Positions 18,250-26,529 of a DNA stretch of 64,000 nt are shown here, in pieces. The notes beneath the pieces were generated by a model. It had not been told where the DNA came from. It made no database searches and saw only the letters and a list, made by a program, of their open reading frames with translations. Location of the stretch: NCBI RefSeq assembly GCF_000383855.1, contig NZ_KB912877.1:750465-814464 (forward strand), in the 5' to 3' direction. A program made the translations under genes and the position numbers. This DNA comes from Methylobacter marinus A45 (GTDB lineage: Bacteria; Pseudomonadota; Gammaproteobacteria; Methylococcales; Methylomonadaceae). Numbering within the stretch: the first letter of the stretch is position 1; each line of letters starts with the position of its first letter.

Positions 18250-18410
18250 ATAAATCAGGACTTACGCAAGCCTGAATGGGCGACTTCGCCTAAAGCGCCT
18301 ACTGTTGGCAGTCGCCCATTCAGATAAAAGGCGACTGAAGTCGCCCTTACAGGTTTTGAACCCGCTTGTTTCGGCGGATGAACAGGCAAACTGCGTAAGT
18401 CCTATAAATC
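18250..18410. mobile_element. 147-bp MITE with 12-bp inverted ends and 7-bp target duplication
   Basis: The element is 18257-18403. Its perfect ends are AGGACTTACGCA (18257-18268) and TGCGTAAGTCCT (18392-18403). ATAAATC stands directly outside both ends (18250-18256 and 18404-18410), a 7-bp target duplication. The inside is palindromic, with CTGAATGGGCGACTT and its partner AGTCGCCCATTCAG. It encodes nothing. It lies in the 506-bp gap 17943-18448, which otherwise holds no gene I can support. Confidence 0.88.
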
Positions 18411-18448
18411 TTACGGCTAAGAAATAAAACCCAATCTGATGCGTTGGA

Positions 18449-18994
18449 TTAATCCCGGCCCGCCTGTCCGCCGGTCCACGAGTCAGGCGTCTTCGGAAGC
18501 CGGCCCAGATCGTCGATGACCTGCACCGAATGAGGTTTTTCCTCCGACCATTGCCACAGCACCAGGTTATGGTTGCCCGCCGAACAGCCGGGGGCGAAGC
18601 TGCGTACCCGGATGCCGGCGATGCCGCAGGCCTGTAAGCGATCGGCCAGCAGCCAGGTCGGCGGCTCCAGGTTTCGAAAGGCCATGTCTTCCCAGGCGCA
18701 ACCGAGCTGGCAATCGATGAACCGCTGTATCTCGTGGTCGTTCAGATCGGCGATACTGGCACAGTCGACCTGATACGCCACCAGTGTCATGGGCTGGGGT
18801 TTGAAGGGGAAGCCCTGTTGCGCTTCCATCCAGGCCGTGGTCGGATCCAGTGAAGTGTAGAGCGCGCTGTTGCCGGGCCGGTTGAAGCGTCCGCCGTGCT
18901 TTTTGGCGCCCTCCCCTGAAAGCGGCGTATAAGCCCACATGGGATGATGGGCCCGGTAGACGATGCCGGTGAATTGACGGGTGGGGAGTTTCAA
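18449..18994 (-). CDS. RES-domain toxin (NAD+ phosphorylase type)
   Basis: A 181-residue RES-domain protein. The conserved Arg is in IVYRAHHP, the segment GGRFNRPGNSALYTSLD is typical of the fold, and a Glu follows in TTAWMEA. The domain ends with NHNLVLW. RES toxins degrade NAD+ and stop growth when freed from their antitoxin. The ATG at 18994 overlaps the upstream antitoxin stop by 4 bp. Order antitoxin then toxin in one transcript is the standard RES/Xre arrangement. Activity of this copy is inferred from family; no inactivating change is visible. Confidence 0.88.
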   Translation of the reverse strand: MKLPTRQFTGIVYRAHHPMWAYTPLSGEGAKKHGGRFNRPGNSALYTSLDPTTAWMEAQQGFPFKPQPMTLVAYQVDCASIADLNDHEIQRFIDCQLGCAWEDMAFRNLEPPTWLLADRLQACGIAGIRVRSFAPGCSAGNHNLVLWQWSEEKPHSVQVIDDLGRLPKTPDSWTGGQAGRD

Positions 18995-19356
18995 GCGTAG
19001 CCGCCGTCGGCGATACGGGAAAGATAGGCTTTAACGGCGGCGGCGCGCCCTTCCTTTACCAGATCCTCGGCCGTTTTATCCCCGAACGAGGGCAGCGGCT
19101 GAGAACGGAACCAGGCAAAGGCCCGGCCTGCGCCACCGGACCATTCCGCGACGCGGTTGATGATTTCGACGGTATCCCGCAATCGGGTTTGTGTCGTTTT
19201 GCTCTTGACCCGGGCGCTCTTGGACACGGAGTCGCGCGACAGGCCCGTCACCTCGGCAAGGTCATGCTGCGTAATATGAAGCACCTTGGCCAGCGAATTC
19301 GCGGCCACATAGCCTTCATCGTTAATAACCTCATGTAAAAAATCCACGTTTGCCAT
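18991..19356 (-). CDS. Xre/MbcA/ParS-family antitoxin (DUF2384)
   Basis: A 121-residue antitoxin. Residues about 15-65 contain a helix-turn-helix (LAKVLHITQHDLAEVTGLSRDSVSK). The C-terminal half has the toxin-binding DUF2384 signature: AFAWFRSQPLPSFGDKTAEDLVKEGRAAAVKAYL. It should neutralise the RES toxin encoded directly downstream and repress the operon. AATAACGAGGCATTT lies upstream of the ATG at 19356, with GAGG as the RBS. Confidence 0.88.
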   Translation of the reverse strand: MANVDFLHEVINDEGYVAANSLAKVLHITQHDLAEVTGLSRDSVSKSARVKSKTTQTRLRDTVEIINRVAEWSGGAGRAFAWFRSQPLPSFGDKTAEDLVKEGRAAAVKAYLSRIADGGYA

Positions 19357-19635
19357 AAATGCCTCGTTATTTGACCGTTAGATTGGCTTTATTATAGGGC
19401 AATCTCGAATAATCCAAAGTTCAAATCCTAAAAAACCGTCAAACAGTCAATTGCGGCCCTGCGCGTTCATTCGGCAAAACCGGTAATAAGCTATAATTCG
19501 GCAACCCAGCCAGATGAAGGGGCGCATCGGCTTAAAAGGCCGCCCAAGGCTCGTCTTTCTGGGTAGATCCGCTTAAACTGATGGCGCCCTAAGTTTCCGG
19601 GAATCCGATTTTTTAAAAAAATTAAGAATAAATTT

Positions 19636-21288
19636 ATGAATAAACCTATGCAACCACGCCTGCCTAAAACCGGTTTAGCGGGCTTAACGGAAAACTGGCG
19701 CCGCGATCTGTCCGCCGGTTTCCTGGTTTTTTTACTGGCCCTGCCGCTGTGTCTGGGTATTTCACTGGCCTCGGGCTTTCCGCCGGCCGCCGGCATCATT
19801 TCGGCCATGGTCGGCGGCCTGTTGGTATCGCGAATCAATGGCTCGCACCTGACCATCAACGGCCCTGCCGCCGGTTTGATCGTGGTGCTCTACAGCGCCG
19901 TGCAGGCACTGGGAGAAGGCGATATGATGGCCGGCTATCGCTATACGCTGGCGGCAATTGTCATTGCCAGCGTCCTGCAGGTAATACTGGGCGTCTATCG
20001 GGCCGGGCAATTGAGTTCGTTTTTCCCCGCGTCCGTCATACACGGCATGCTGGCCGCGATCGGCCTGATCATCATCGCCAAGCAAGCCCATGTCATGCTG
20101 GGCGTCAACCTGGACTTCGGGAGTATTTTTTCAACCATTGCCCAGATTCCGCACAGTGTGCTGTACCCTACCCCCGAAATTGCCTTCATCGGCCTGAGCG
20201 GCCTGGCGATTCTGATTATCTGGCCGCTGCTCAAGCATCCGACCGTACGGAAAATACCGGCACCGCTGGTGGTGTTGATAACCGGCATGGGCTTGGGGCA
20301 GTTTTTCGGCCTGCAGCATGAGCATATCCACTTCTACCCGGACCCAACCTATCTGGCTAGCCACGAACATCTGATTCAGCCGCAGTTTTTAGTCGACATT
20401 CCCGACCAGTTTATGTCCATCTTCTATTTCCCGGACTTTTCCAAGGCGATGACCGTTGAATTCTGGGAAGCCGTAATCAGTATCTGCCTGGTCGGCAGCC
20501 TTGAGACGTTGCTAGTTACCACCGCCGTGGACAAGCTCGATCCATATAACCGTACTTCCGATATCGATCGTGATCTGGCCGCCGTGGGCATGGGCAATGT
20601 GGTCGTCGGCCTGCTGGGTGGCATACCCATGATCGCCGAGATCGTGCGCAGCTCGGCCAATATCGAAAGCGGCGCCCGAACCGGCTGGGCCAATTTCTTC
20701 CATGGCTTGATCTTTTTGGGCTTTTTCCTGCTGTTCCCGCATCTTATCCATAGCATCCCGCTGGCGACGCTGGCGGCGCTGCTGGTCTATACCGGCTATC
20801 GCCTGGCATCGCCCAAGACCTTTCAGCATGTCCTGTCTATCGGCGCGGAACAACTGTTCCTGTTTGTCATTACGATTATCGGCGTGCTGGCCACGGATTT
20901 GCTGGTCGGCGTGGCGCTGGGCATGACCGCAAAATTAGCGATTCAGATCACGCGCGGCGTTTGGCTGGACAATATGTTCCGCATTTATTTCGAAATCCAC
21001 CGGCCCGATAGCCAGACCATCGTCGTTAAATTATTGGGGTCCGCGCTGTTTTCAAACTTTCTGCCGATGAAAAAGGCGCTGGCTGATCTTGAACCCGGCA
21101 AAACCCTGGTGTTTGATTTTTCAAACGGCTACCTGATCGACCATACGGTCATGGAATTCATCGACGACTTCAGCCGGGACTACAAAGCGCAGGGCGGAAA
21201 ATGCCTGCAAGTCGGCCATGCCCTGGAAAAATTCTCCGACCATAAGCTAGCGGCGCGGCTTATGACCGCTGATGACAGGATCAAGTGA
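19636..21288 (+). CDS. SulP-family inorganic anion transporter
   Basis: A 550-residue inner-membrane transporter with 10 or more hydrophobic segments. Typical SulP features are DLSAGFLVFLLALPLCLGISLASGFPP in the first span, INGPAAGLIVVL, and FPASVIHGMLAAIG. A C-terminal cytosolic STAS domain (about 445-545) includes LVFDFSNGYLIDHTVMEFIDD. Substrate could be sulfate, bicarbonate or another anion; sequence alone does not decide. It has a weak RBS and no obvious operon partner. The region 19357-19635 upstream is GC-mixed and contains no other gene I can support. Confidence 0.9.
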   Translation: MNKPMQPRLPKTGLAGLTENWRRDLSAGFLVFLLALPLCLGISLASGFPPAAGIISAMVGGLLVSRINGSHLTINGPAAGLIVVLYSAVQALGEGDMMAGYRYTLAAIVIASVLQVILGVYRAGQLSSFFPASVIHGMLAAIGLIIIAKQAHVMLGVNLDFGSIFSTIAQIPHSVLYPTPEIAFIGLSGLAILIIWPLLKHPTVRKIPAPLVVLITGMGLGQFFGLQHEHIHFYPDPTYLASHEHLIQPQFLVDIPDQFMSIFYFPDFSKAMTVEFWEAVISICLVGSLETLLVTTAVDKLDPYNRTSDIDRDLAAVGMGNVVVGLLGGIPMIAEIVRSSANIESGARTGWANFFHGLIFLGFFLLFPHLIHSIPLATLAALLVYTGYRLASPKTFQHVLSIGAEQLFLFVITIIGVLATDLLVGVALGMTAKLAIQITRGVWLDNMFRIYFEIHRPDSQTIVVKLLGSALFSNFLPMKKALADLEPGKTLVFDFSNGYLIDHTVMEFIDDFSRDYKAQGGKCLQVGHALEKFSDHKLAARLMTADDRIK

Positions 21289-21392
21289 CGTTCATACGGA
21301 AATAAGTCCAGTATCGAACAAGGATGTTCAAGGAAAAAACCAGTCCCTTCTCGTTATCGGCACCGGCAAACACTTCCCGAACGGAAGCGGAC

Positions 21393-21418
21393 AAAAAAAA
21401 ACGCCGCTTCCAGGCGGC
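21393..21418 (-). terminator. Rho-independent terminator for the cadherin-like gene
   Basis: Read on the minus strand, GCCGC-CTGGAA-GCGGC is followed by a run of nine T. It lies about 115 bp past the stop at 21532. Confidence 0.85.
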
Positions 21419-21531
21419 CCCGCTGGCGGAAGGTCTGAAGGAATCGCCGACAGGGCCCACCCGCGTCGGGTATCGGATAATGCCGCTCATTTTCCGCTGG
21501 CGCAGGCGCCTGTCAAGCCATCAACAGATCT

Positions 21532-22737
21532 TCAATGGCGCGCGGCGCCGGCACCGGACTTCACCTTCACTTTTACTGTTACCGAGGCGGTGGCCGTGTC
21601 GCCGTTGCCGTCGGTGACGGTATAGCCGAATCTATCGACGCCTTTGAATCCGGCGTCGGGCTTATAGGTGACGCCGCCTTTGGCGATGGTGGCCGAGCCA
21701 TGGCGCGGATTGGTGACGGCGGTGATGGTCAAGGTGTCGCCGTCCGCATCGCTATCGTTGGCAAGCACGGGGATAGTGACCGCTTTGCCGATAGTCGTCG
21801 CCGCCGCATCATCGACCGCCGCCGGCGCATCATTGACGGCATTCACGGTAACCGTTACCGTGGCGGTGGCCACGCCGCCGTCGCCGTCAGAGATGGTATA
21901 GGTAAAATTGTCCGTACCGTTGAAATTGGCATCGGGCACATATTCGACCGTATTATCCGAGTTAATGGTTGCTTCACCATTCACCGGCGGGGTGACCGTG
22001 GTCACGGTCAAGGCGTCGTCGTCCGGATCGCGATCATTGGCCAGCACGCCAATCTCCACGGCCGTATCCTCATCCGTCTCGGCCATATCGTCCTCCGCGA
22101 CCGGGTCGACATTCGCTTCACTGATGGTAAGGATCACGGTTGCAGGGCTCTCGGATGAATTGCCGCGACTGTCTTTCGTCGTGTAAGTAAAACGATCCTC
22201 GCCGATGAAGCCACTGTCGGGCTGATAGGTGAACGAACCGTCCGGATTAAAGGTCAGCGCACCGTTGCCGGCCTCGGTGACCAAAACCGCCGACACCGAG
22301 ACGCCCTCGTGATACAGGTCGTTTCCCAACACGCCGGGGGCGGTAATGATAAGCGAGGTGCCCTGCAAGGTGTTATAGGCATCATCGATGGCCATCGGCG
22401 GTTGCCCCTCCTCGACGGCCGCCTTTTTGAGGTTCGCCCTGTCGGCGCCGCCCTCCTTACCCGTAGCGGTACGGAGAACGGCCGGCTTTACGCTATCTTC
22501 AGCCTCGCGCATATCGGTAATCGGTTGCCTGGCGCGCGCCGCCGCGAAAACGGGCCCGGCCATCGCAGGCGCAGTGATGCGCCGGTTCGGCTCAGAAGCC
22601 CTTTCCATGACAGGCCCTGTGGAAGACTGAAGAGCCATGTTCTCAATCGGACGGCCGCCGGCAACCGCCTCAGCTGCCTGGAAAAAACCAAGCGACAACA
22701 GTATGAGAGGAAGAAAAATATTCCGCGTTGATTTCAT
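21532..22737 (-). CDS. Exported protein with tandem cadherin-like (Big_9/VCBS-type) repeats
   Basis: A 401-residue exported protein. Residues 1-25 form a signal peptide (MKSTRNIFLPLILLSLGFF...AEAVAGG). A low-complexity linker follows to about 135. Then come three Ig-like units of about 90 residues, each with an AxDDxxxT start, VLxNDxDxDGD and FxYTxxDGxG. These match bacterial cadherin-like/Big_9 domains, which bind calcium and mediate adhesion. No LPXTG, autotransporter barrel or type I C-terminal signal is seen, and the chain stops right after the last repeat (VKVKSGAGAARH). I set the start at 22737, where ATG is preceded by GGGGA. The 327 bp upstream (22738-23064) carry no gene I can support. 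Confidence 0.8.
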   Translation of the reverse strand: MKSTRNIFLPLILLSLGFFQAAEAVAGGRPIENMALQSSTGPVMERASEPNRRITAPAMAGPVFAAARARQPITDMREAEDSVKPAVLRTATGKEGGADRANLKKAAVEEGQPPMAIDDAYNTLQGTSLIITAPGVLGNDLYHEGVSVSAVLVTEAGNGALTFNPDGSFTYQPDSGFIGEDRFTYTTKDSRGNSSESPATVILTISEANVDPVAEDDMAETDEDTAVEIGVLANDRDPDDDALTVTTVTPPVNGEATINSDNTVEYVPDANFNGTDNFTYTISDGDGGVATATVTVTVNAVNDAPAAVDDAAATTIGKAVTIPVLANDSDADGDTLTITAVTNPRHGSATIAKGGVTYKPDAGFKGVDRFGYTVTDGNGDTATASVTVKVKVKSGAGAARH

Positions 22738-23064
22738 GTTTTTCCCCATGCTTTTCAAAATGCGAGTGGCTTGACCTGGTTCCTTTACCTGAAAAAACAA
22801 GGATAAGCAACTTTTGAACTGATAAGACTGCCTGTTTTAACGTCTAAAATGACAAAACCGGCATTATTGTGACTTTTTTATGTCCACGGAAGCGCAAGTT
22901 AATGATGGAAATAAAATTGGCTGCCGGTCCGAAACGGAACCCTGGAGTATCCGAAAGCCATGCCCCACAAAGCATGGGAACCCTGAGCCGGACAGGCTAT
23001 GCGCCCTGCTGAGCAATTTGAGGAATTCGACAATGGCCTGCGCAATATTCAGGTCCGGAAACCG

Positions 23065-24429
23065 TTATTCCGGGGGTTCCAACAGGTTGGTGGCCGGCTT
23101 GCTGATAGCCCGGGTCAGTTCGGCGCGCTGTTTTTCCAGTATCAGCAGTTCGATTTCGCGGCGCAGATACTCGTCCGATTTTTCCGTCGCATCAAAGCGT
23201 CTTTGCTTTTCCTTGATTTCGGCTTCCAGTTGCATGTCTTTCAGACGCGCTTCGTATTCAAGCTTTTCCGCCTGCAGTTTCTGCTCCACTCTGCTTCTTT
23301 CCTGCTGCTGACGCTCCTGGGCCTTGAGTTCGACCTCCAGATCCATCTGTTGCAGGCGCTGCTGCTGCTTCAGGCTTTCAACATGCATTCTTTCCTTGGC
23401 CTCGTTCCAGCGCGCCTGCTGCTTCTCGAATTCCTTGATCTCGGCCTCCAGCGCCGTTTCCTTTAACCGCGCCCCATGCGCCAGCTGATTAAGCTGATTT
23501 TGCTCTTCGACTTCGCGCTGCAGGGCCTGACGCTTCTCCTGTTCCTCGATTTCAGCCCGCCATGCCATCTCTTTCAAGGCATTTTCATGCCGGATTTTTT
23601 CGGCATGCAGGCGCTTTTCCATGGCGAATTGCCCGATCAGCAGCTTTTCCTCGTCCTTCAGGCGCAGCTGCTGGTTCTCCGCGTCCTGAATGGCTTTCAG
23701 TCTTTGCAGTTCGTCTTCCTTGTTCAGTTGCTGCAATTGCAGCTGCTTCTGTAACAGCTTCTGATTTTCCAGCTCCTGTTCCTGGCGCCGTTTCTCCTGA
23801 GCCTGTTTTTCACGGAATTCGAAATTCTTTTTAATCACGCTCAGATACACGGACTCCTGCGCGAACCGGCCGTCCAACGCCGAGTCCTCGGAAAACTCTT
23901 CGAAAGAGGGTTTCATGATGCAGAAAGTCCGGCATTGGATGTTGCGTAGCATCAGCAACTCGTTGACGGCCTGGGCGATTCTTTGTTCCGTCTCCTTCAG
24001 GCCTGACTGTATCCAGGCGCCGTCGTCCAGATTCAGCAGCTCCCTGTCGATGGCATCCCTGACCAGCCCTGCATAGGAAGCCTTGATATGCTGATTGATA
24101 TCCGGCAGAAATTCCCAGTTGTCGGCCGCATACTTGATCGACGCCTGGAAGCGAATATCCAGGCGCGTCGCGATCGTGCAAAAGCCGTCATAGAGCTTGT
24201 TATCGGACGTCAGGCTCCAGTCGGCTATCGCGAGCGGGTAGACGGTATGATAAAAGCGCTTGACGAATTTCTCGGGCCGGCTGAACAGCTTGTTGTAAAA
24301 ACCGAGCCGGGCATGGACCAGGCGCCGTTCGGCATCGAAACCGGGGTCCCAAGTCTCCGGGCCGTCGGTTTCCCGGTCGAAATCGAATCCGCCCAGCCAT
24401 CGTTCCAGGTCAGTGTTGTCGTTATTCAT
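23065..24429 (-). CDS. Large cytosolic coiled-coil protein, partner of the adjacent membrane protein
   Basis: 454 residues. About 1-185 form a globular, mostly helical domain of unknown family (DLERWLGGFDFDRE...HARLGFYNKLFSRPEKFVKRFYHTVYPLAIADW). From about 195 to 435 the chain is a continuous Glu/Gln/Lys-rich coiled coil with a repeating pattern around (L)xAEIxExEKxxA. No signal peptide or membrane span is present. Its start overlaps the upstream membrane-protein gene by 8 bp, so the two are almost certainly made together. I recognise no function; a scaffold or filament tethered to the membrane by its partner is inference. Confidence 0.78.
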   Translation of the reverse strand: MNNDNTDLERWLGGFDFDRETDGPETWDPGFDAERRLVHARLGFYNKLFSRPEKFVKRFYHTVYPLAIADWSLTSDNKLYDGFCTIATRLDIRFQASIKYAADNWEFLPDINQHIKASYAGLVRDAIDRELLNLDDGAWIQSGLKETEQRIAQAVNELLMLRNIQCRTFCIMKPSFEEFSEDSALDGRFAQESVYLSVIKKNFEFREKQAQEKRRQEQELENQKLLQKQLQLQQLNKEDELQRLKAIQDAENQQLRLKDEEKLLIGQFAMEKRLHAEKIRHENALKEMAWRAEIEEQEKRQALQREVEEQNQLNQLAHGARLKETALEAEIKEFEKQQARWNEAKERMHVESLKQQQRLQQMDLEVELKAQERQQQERSRVEQKLQAEKLEYEARLKDMQLEAEIKEKQRRFDATEKSDEYLRREIELLILEKQRAELTRAISKPATNLLEPPE

Positions 24430-25690
24430 TTCCGGCCTTCTGCAATGGCGTGACTTTAGCGGCGGAATCGGCCTTGATGGCGCGGATTTTATCGCCCATG
24501 CGCTCAGCGATCAGCGGATAGAGATTAGGGGCGAATTCGACGGTCCGGGCGTCGATCTTGCGCAAGAAGCCGCGGCTTAGCAAAAAACCGACCGCGAACA
24601 TTCTCGACCAGTCGGAATAACGCCTCGCCCGTTCTATTTCGGTTTTCTCGATCACCATCTCAAGCTCGTCATTTTCATTGATGCGAAACTCGGTGAATTG
24701 CCTGAGGCATTCGAAAACCAGTTCCTGCTCCTGTTCGGTCAACGGCCCGGGCGCCGTAAACTCCAGCCGGTACGAAAGCAGCACGGTGAAAAAATCCACC
24801 ATGGCCGCGCAGATAAACGCGAACGCGGAAAAGCCCTTCCACATCAGGAAAGAGGGCTGTACGTCCTGGGCAAACTGCGCGTAAGACATCAACACGGGGG
24901 CCTCCGGCGCGGCGCGGCCCAAGCCGGTCGCCAATTGATTGAATCTGATCTGCACATCGTTGAGGCTGGTCAGCACGGTCTGATAGGCGCCGCCTTCATC
25001 CTGCCCGAGACTCACCTGCCTGAGGCCTGCCTGCAACTTGCGCATATCGTCGTCCAACTGCTTGAACCCCTGTTCGAGCTGGGCGAATTGTTGCGCCTTG
25101 GCCTGGTAAAGTTCGTTATAGCGTTTCCAGAACGGCCCTTCGCCGACCTGGTTTCTGTATTCGGGGGCAATTTCAGGATGGGTGCCGAAATAGGCTTGCG
25201 AGACTTCCTTCGAGGCCTGATCGAGCTGCGCGCGCTGCTGTTCGAGAATCTCGGTTTTCACGGCCAGGATCTGGTTCAGGTAATCGTTAACGTCCTGCCT
25301 GACCTGATTCAGCCGATCGATATGCAGGTTTTCCTGTTCCGAAATTTCGTAAAACTGAAAATAGGAAAATGAAATTGAGGCGCTAATGGCAATGATCAGG
25401 GAGATCAACACGCTCAAATAGCGCGTCCGGTTGGCTTTCCAGTGGATGCCGGCGATCTCGAGCGAACAGATAACGATGATGGACTGAATCGCCACGGTAA
25501 TGATCAGGGCGATCCACGGCGTGATGAAATGGGACATGCCGTAATACGTGGTAAATCCGGATGCAAGACTCAACAGCAGGACAATCGGGATCGTCCATAT
25601 TCTCAACAGGCCGACGAACAGCGTCTGGATACGATTGATGATGCCCCCGGTACTGCCCGAGCCCGCGCCGCGAAAGTTATCTACACCCAT
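24422..25690 (-). CDS. Multi-span membrane protein with a long coiled-coil loop, unknown function
   Basis: 422 residues. Three hydrophobic spans lie near the N-terminus (about 28-49, 57-79, 91-113). Residues 118-260 are rich in heptads (LNQVRQDVNDYLNQILAVKTEILEQQRAQL). A fourth span follows at about 290-312 (FSAFAFICAAMVDFFTVLLSY), then a charged C-terminal domain. The coiled coil would therefore be a large loop on one side of the membrane. ATG at 25690 is preceded by AAGGTG. It overlaps the coiled-coil gene by 8 bp. I do not recognise the family; MotA/ExbB-like motor or mechanosensing roles are possible but not supported by a motif I can name. Confidence 0.78.
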   Translation of the reverse strand: MGVDNFRGAGSGSTGGIINRIQTLFVGLLRIWTIPIVLLLSLASGFTTYYGMSHFITPWIALIITVAIQSIIVICSLEIAGIHWKANRTRYLSVLISLIIAISASISFSYFQFYEISEQENLHIDRLNQVRQDVNDYLNQILAVKTEILEQQRAQLDQASKEVSQAYFGTHPEIAPEYRNQVGEGPFWKRYNELYQAKAQQFAQLEQGFKQLDDDMRKLQAGLRQVSLGQDEGGAYQTVLTSLNDVQIRFNQLATGLGRAAPEAPVLMSYAQFAQDVQPSFLMWKGFSAFAFICAAMVDFFTVLLSYRLEFTAPGPLTEQEQELVFECLRQFTEFRINENDELEMVIEKTEIERARRYSDWSRMFAVGFLLSRGFLRKIDARTVEFAPNLYPLIAERMGDKIRAIKADSAAKVTPLQKAGNE

Positions 25691-25987
25691 TTCTCACACC
25701 TTTATCTGTCTTACCGATGCGAGTATTTGCAAGATATTTTTCAGCTACTTTCATAACGGTGTTTGCATGACTGGTTATTATTAGTAGGCTTCAGGATCAA
25801 AGCCTTTATGTCTGTATTTCAATATGTTAAGTCCGGCTACTTATAGCCGGTTTTGCGCCGTGCGGTCAAGATATGAATATCGATCAAGCCGGCCATTCCC
25901 TGTATGCCCCACCATGGCTTCGTCGCTCTGCCGCCTCGAAAAAGGGCGCGATACGTACCCTGCTTTTTCTGGTTCCCACGGTCCTGA

Positions 25988-26145
25988 GAGTGTGAAAGTA
26001 TTCAATTTAAAGGATTTAACCACGAAGGACACGAAGAGCACGAAGTTTTAAGCTATTGATTAACTTAATTTTTTCTTCGTGTCCTTCGTGATCTTCGTGG
26101 TGAATAAGGCTTTTTATGACGTTTTTCACTAATTCTTTCACAGCC
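25988..26145. mobile_element. 158-bp MITE-like element, family A copy 2
   Basis: Same length and near-identical to the copies at 3673 and 28404, with ends GAGTGTGAAAG and CTTTCACAGCC. It splits TTCCCACGGTCCTGA from TCTCCTCCGTGGGAA, so again it lies in the middle of an older palindrome. The 839-bp gap 25691-26529 also holds palindromic fragments at 26146-26250 and a family B copy; no gene is seen. Confidence 0.85.
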
Positions 26146-26250
26146 TCTCCTCCGTGGGAACCCATACCGGGCTTTGGGAGCGGCACGCCGTATGGCCCGG
26201 TATGCGTTCCCATTTATGCCCTTCAGGGTGCGCGGGAGCGTGGGAACGAG
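26146..26250. repeat. Palindromic REP-like sequences
   Basis: Contains CTCCGTGGGAACCCATACCGGG, an inverted CCCGGTATGCGTTCCCA, and GGGAGCGTGGGAACGAG. The GGAGCGTGGG core matches the halves flanking the family A element at 3673. It is noncoding. Confidence 0.55.
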
Positions 26251-26345
26251 GAACCCGATTAAATAAAACCGTCGCGCTAGCGACACTTTATTAAATCGAT
26301 CTAACTTCAACTGGCCGCGTAACATCAGTTATAAAATATCCGGGT

Positions 26346-26455
26346 TAGGAACGCGCATAAAATAACTTCCTCAAGTGCGCGGATGGAATTTCCGATGTAG
26401 GTGCGAATTCATTCGCACCTACAATTCCCTGATTTATTCCATGCCCATTACTTAG
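26346..26455. repeat. Interspersed palindromic repeat, family B copy 3 (inverted)
   Basis: Reverse-oriented relative to 52989-53169. It shares the end TAGGAACGCGCATAAAATAA and the far end TTATTCCATGCCCATTACTTAG. The central palindrome GTAGGTGCGAATTCATTCGCACCTAC is short and perfect at its arms. Copy 2 carries a longer centre. Confidence 0.8.
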
Positions 26456-26529
26456 CTAAAACAACGCCGGCTCAGGGTGATGACATGTTAAATTAGCCAC
26501 CTGAAAAAACACTTAAACCGCACATAATA

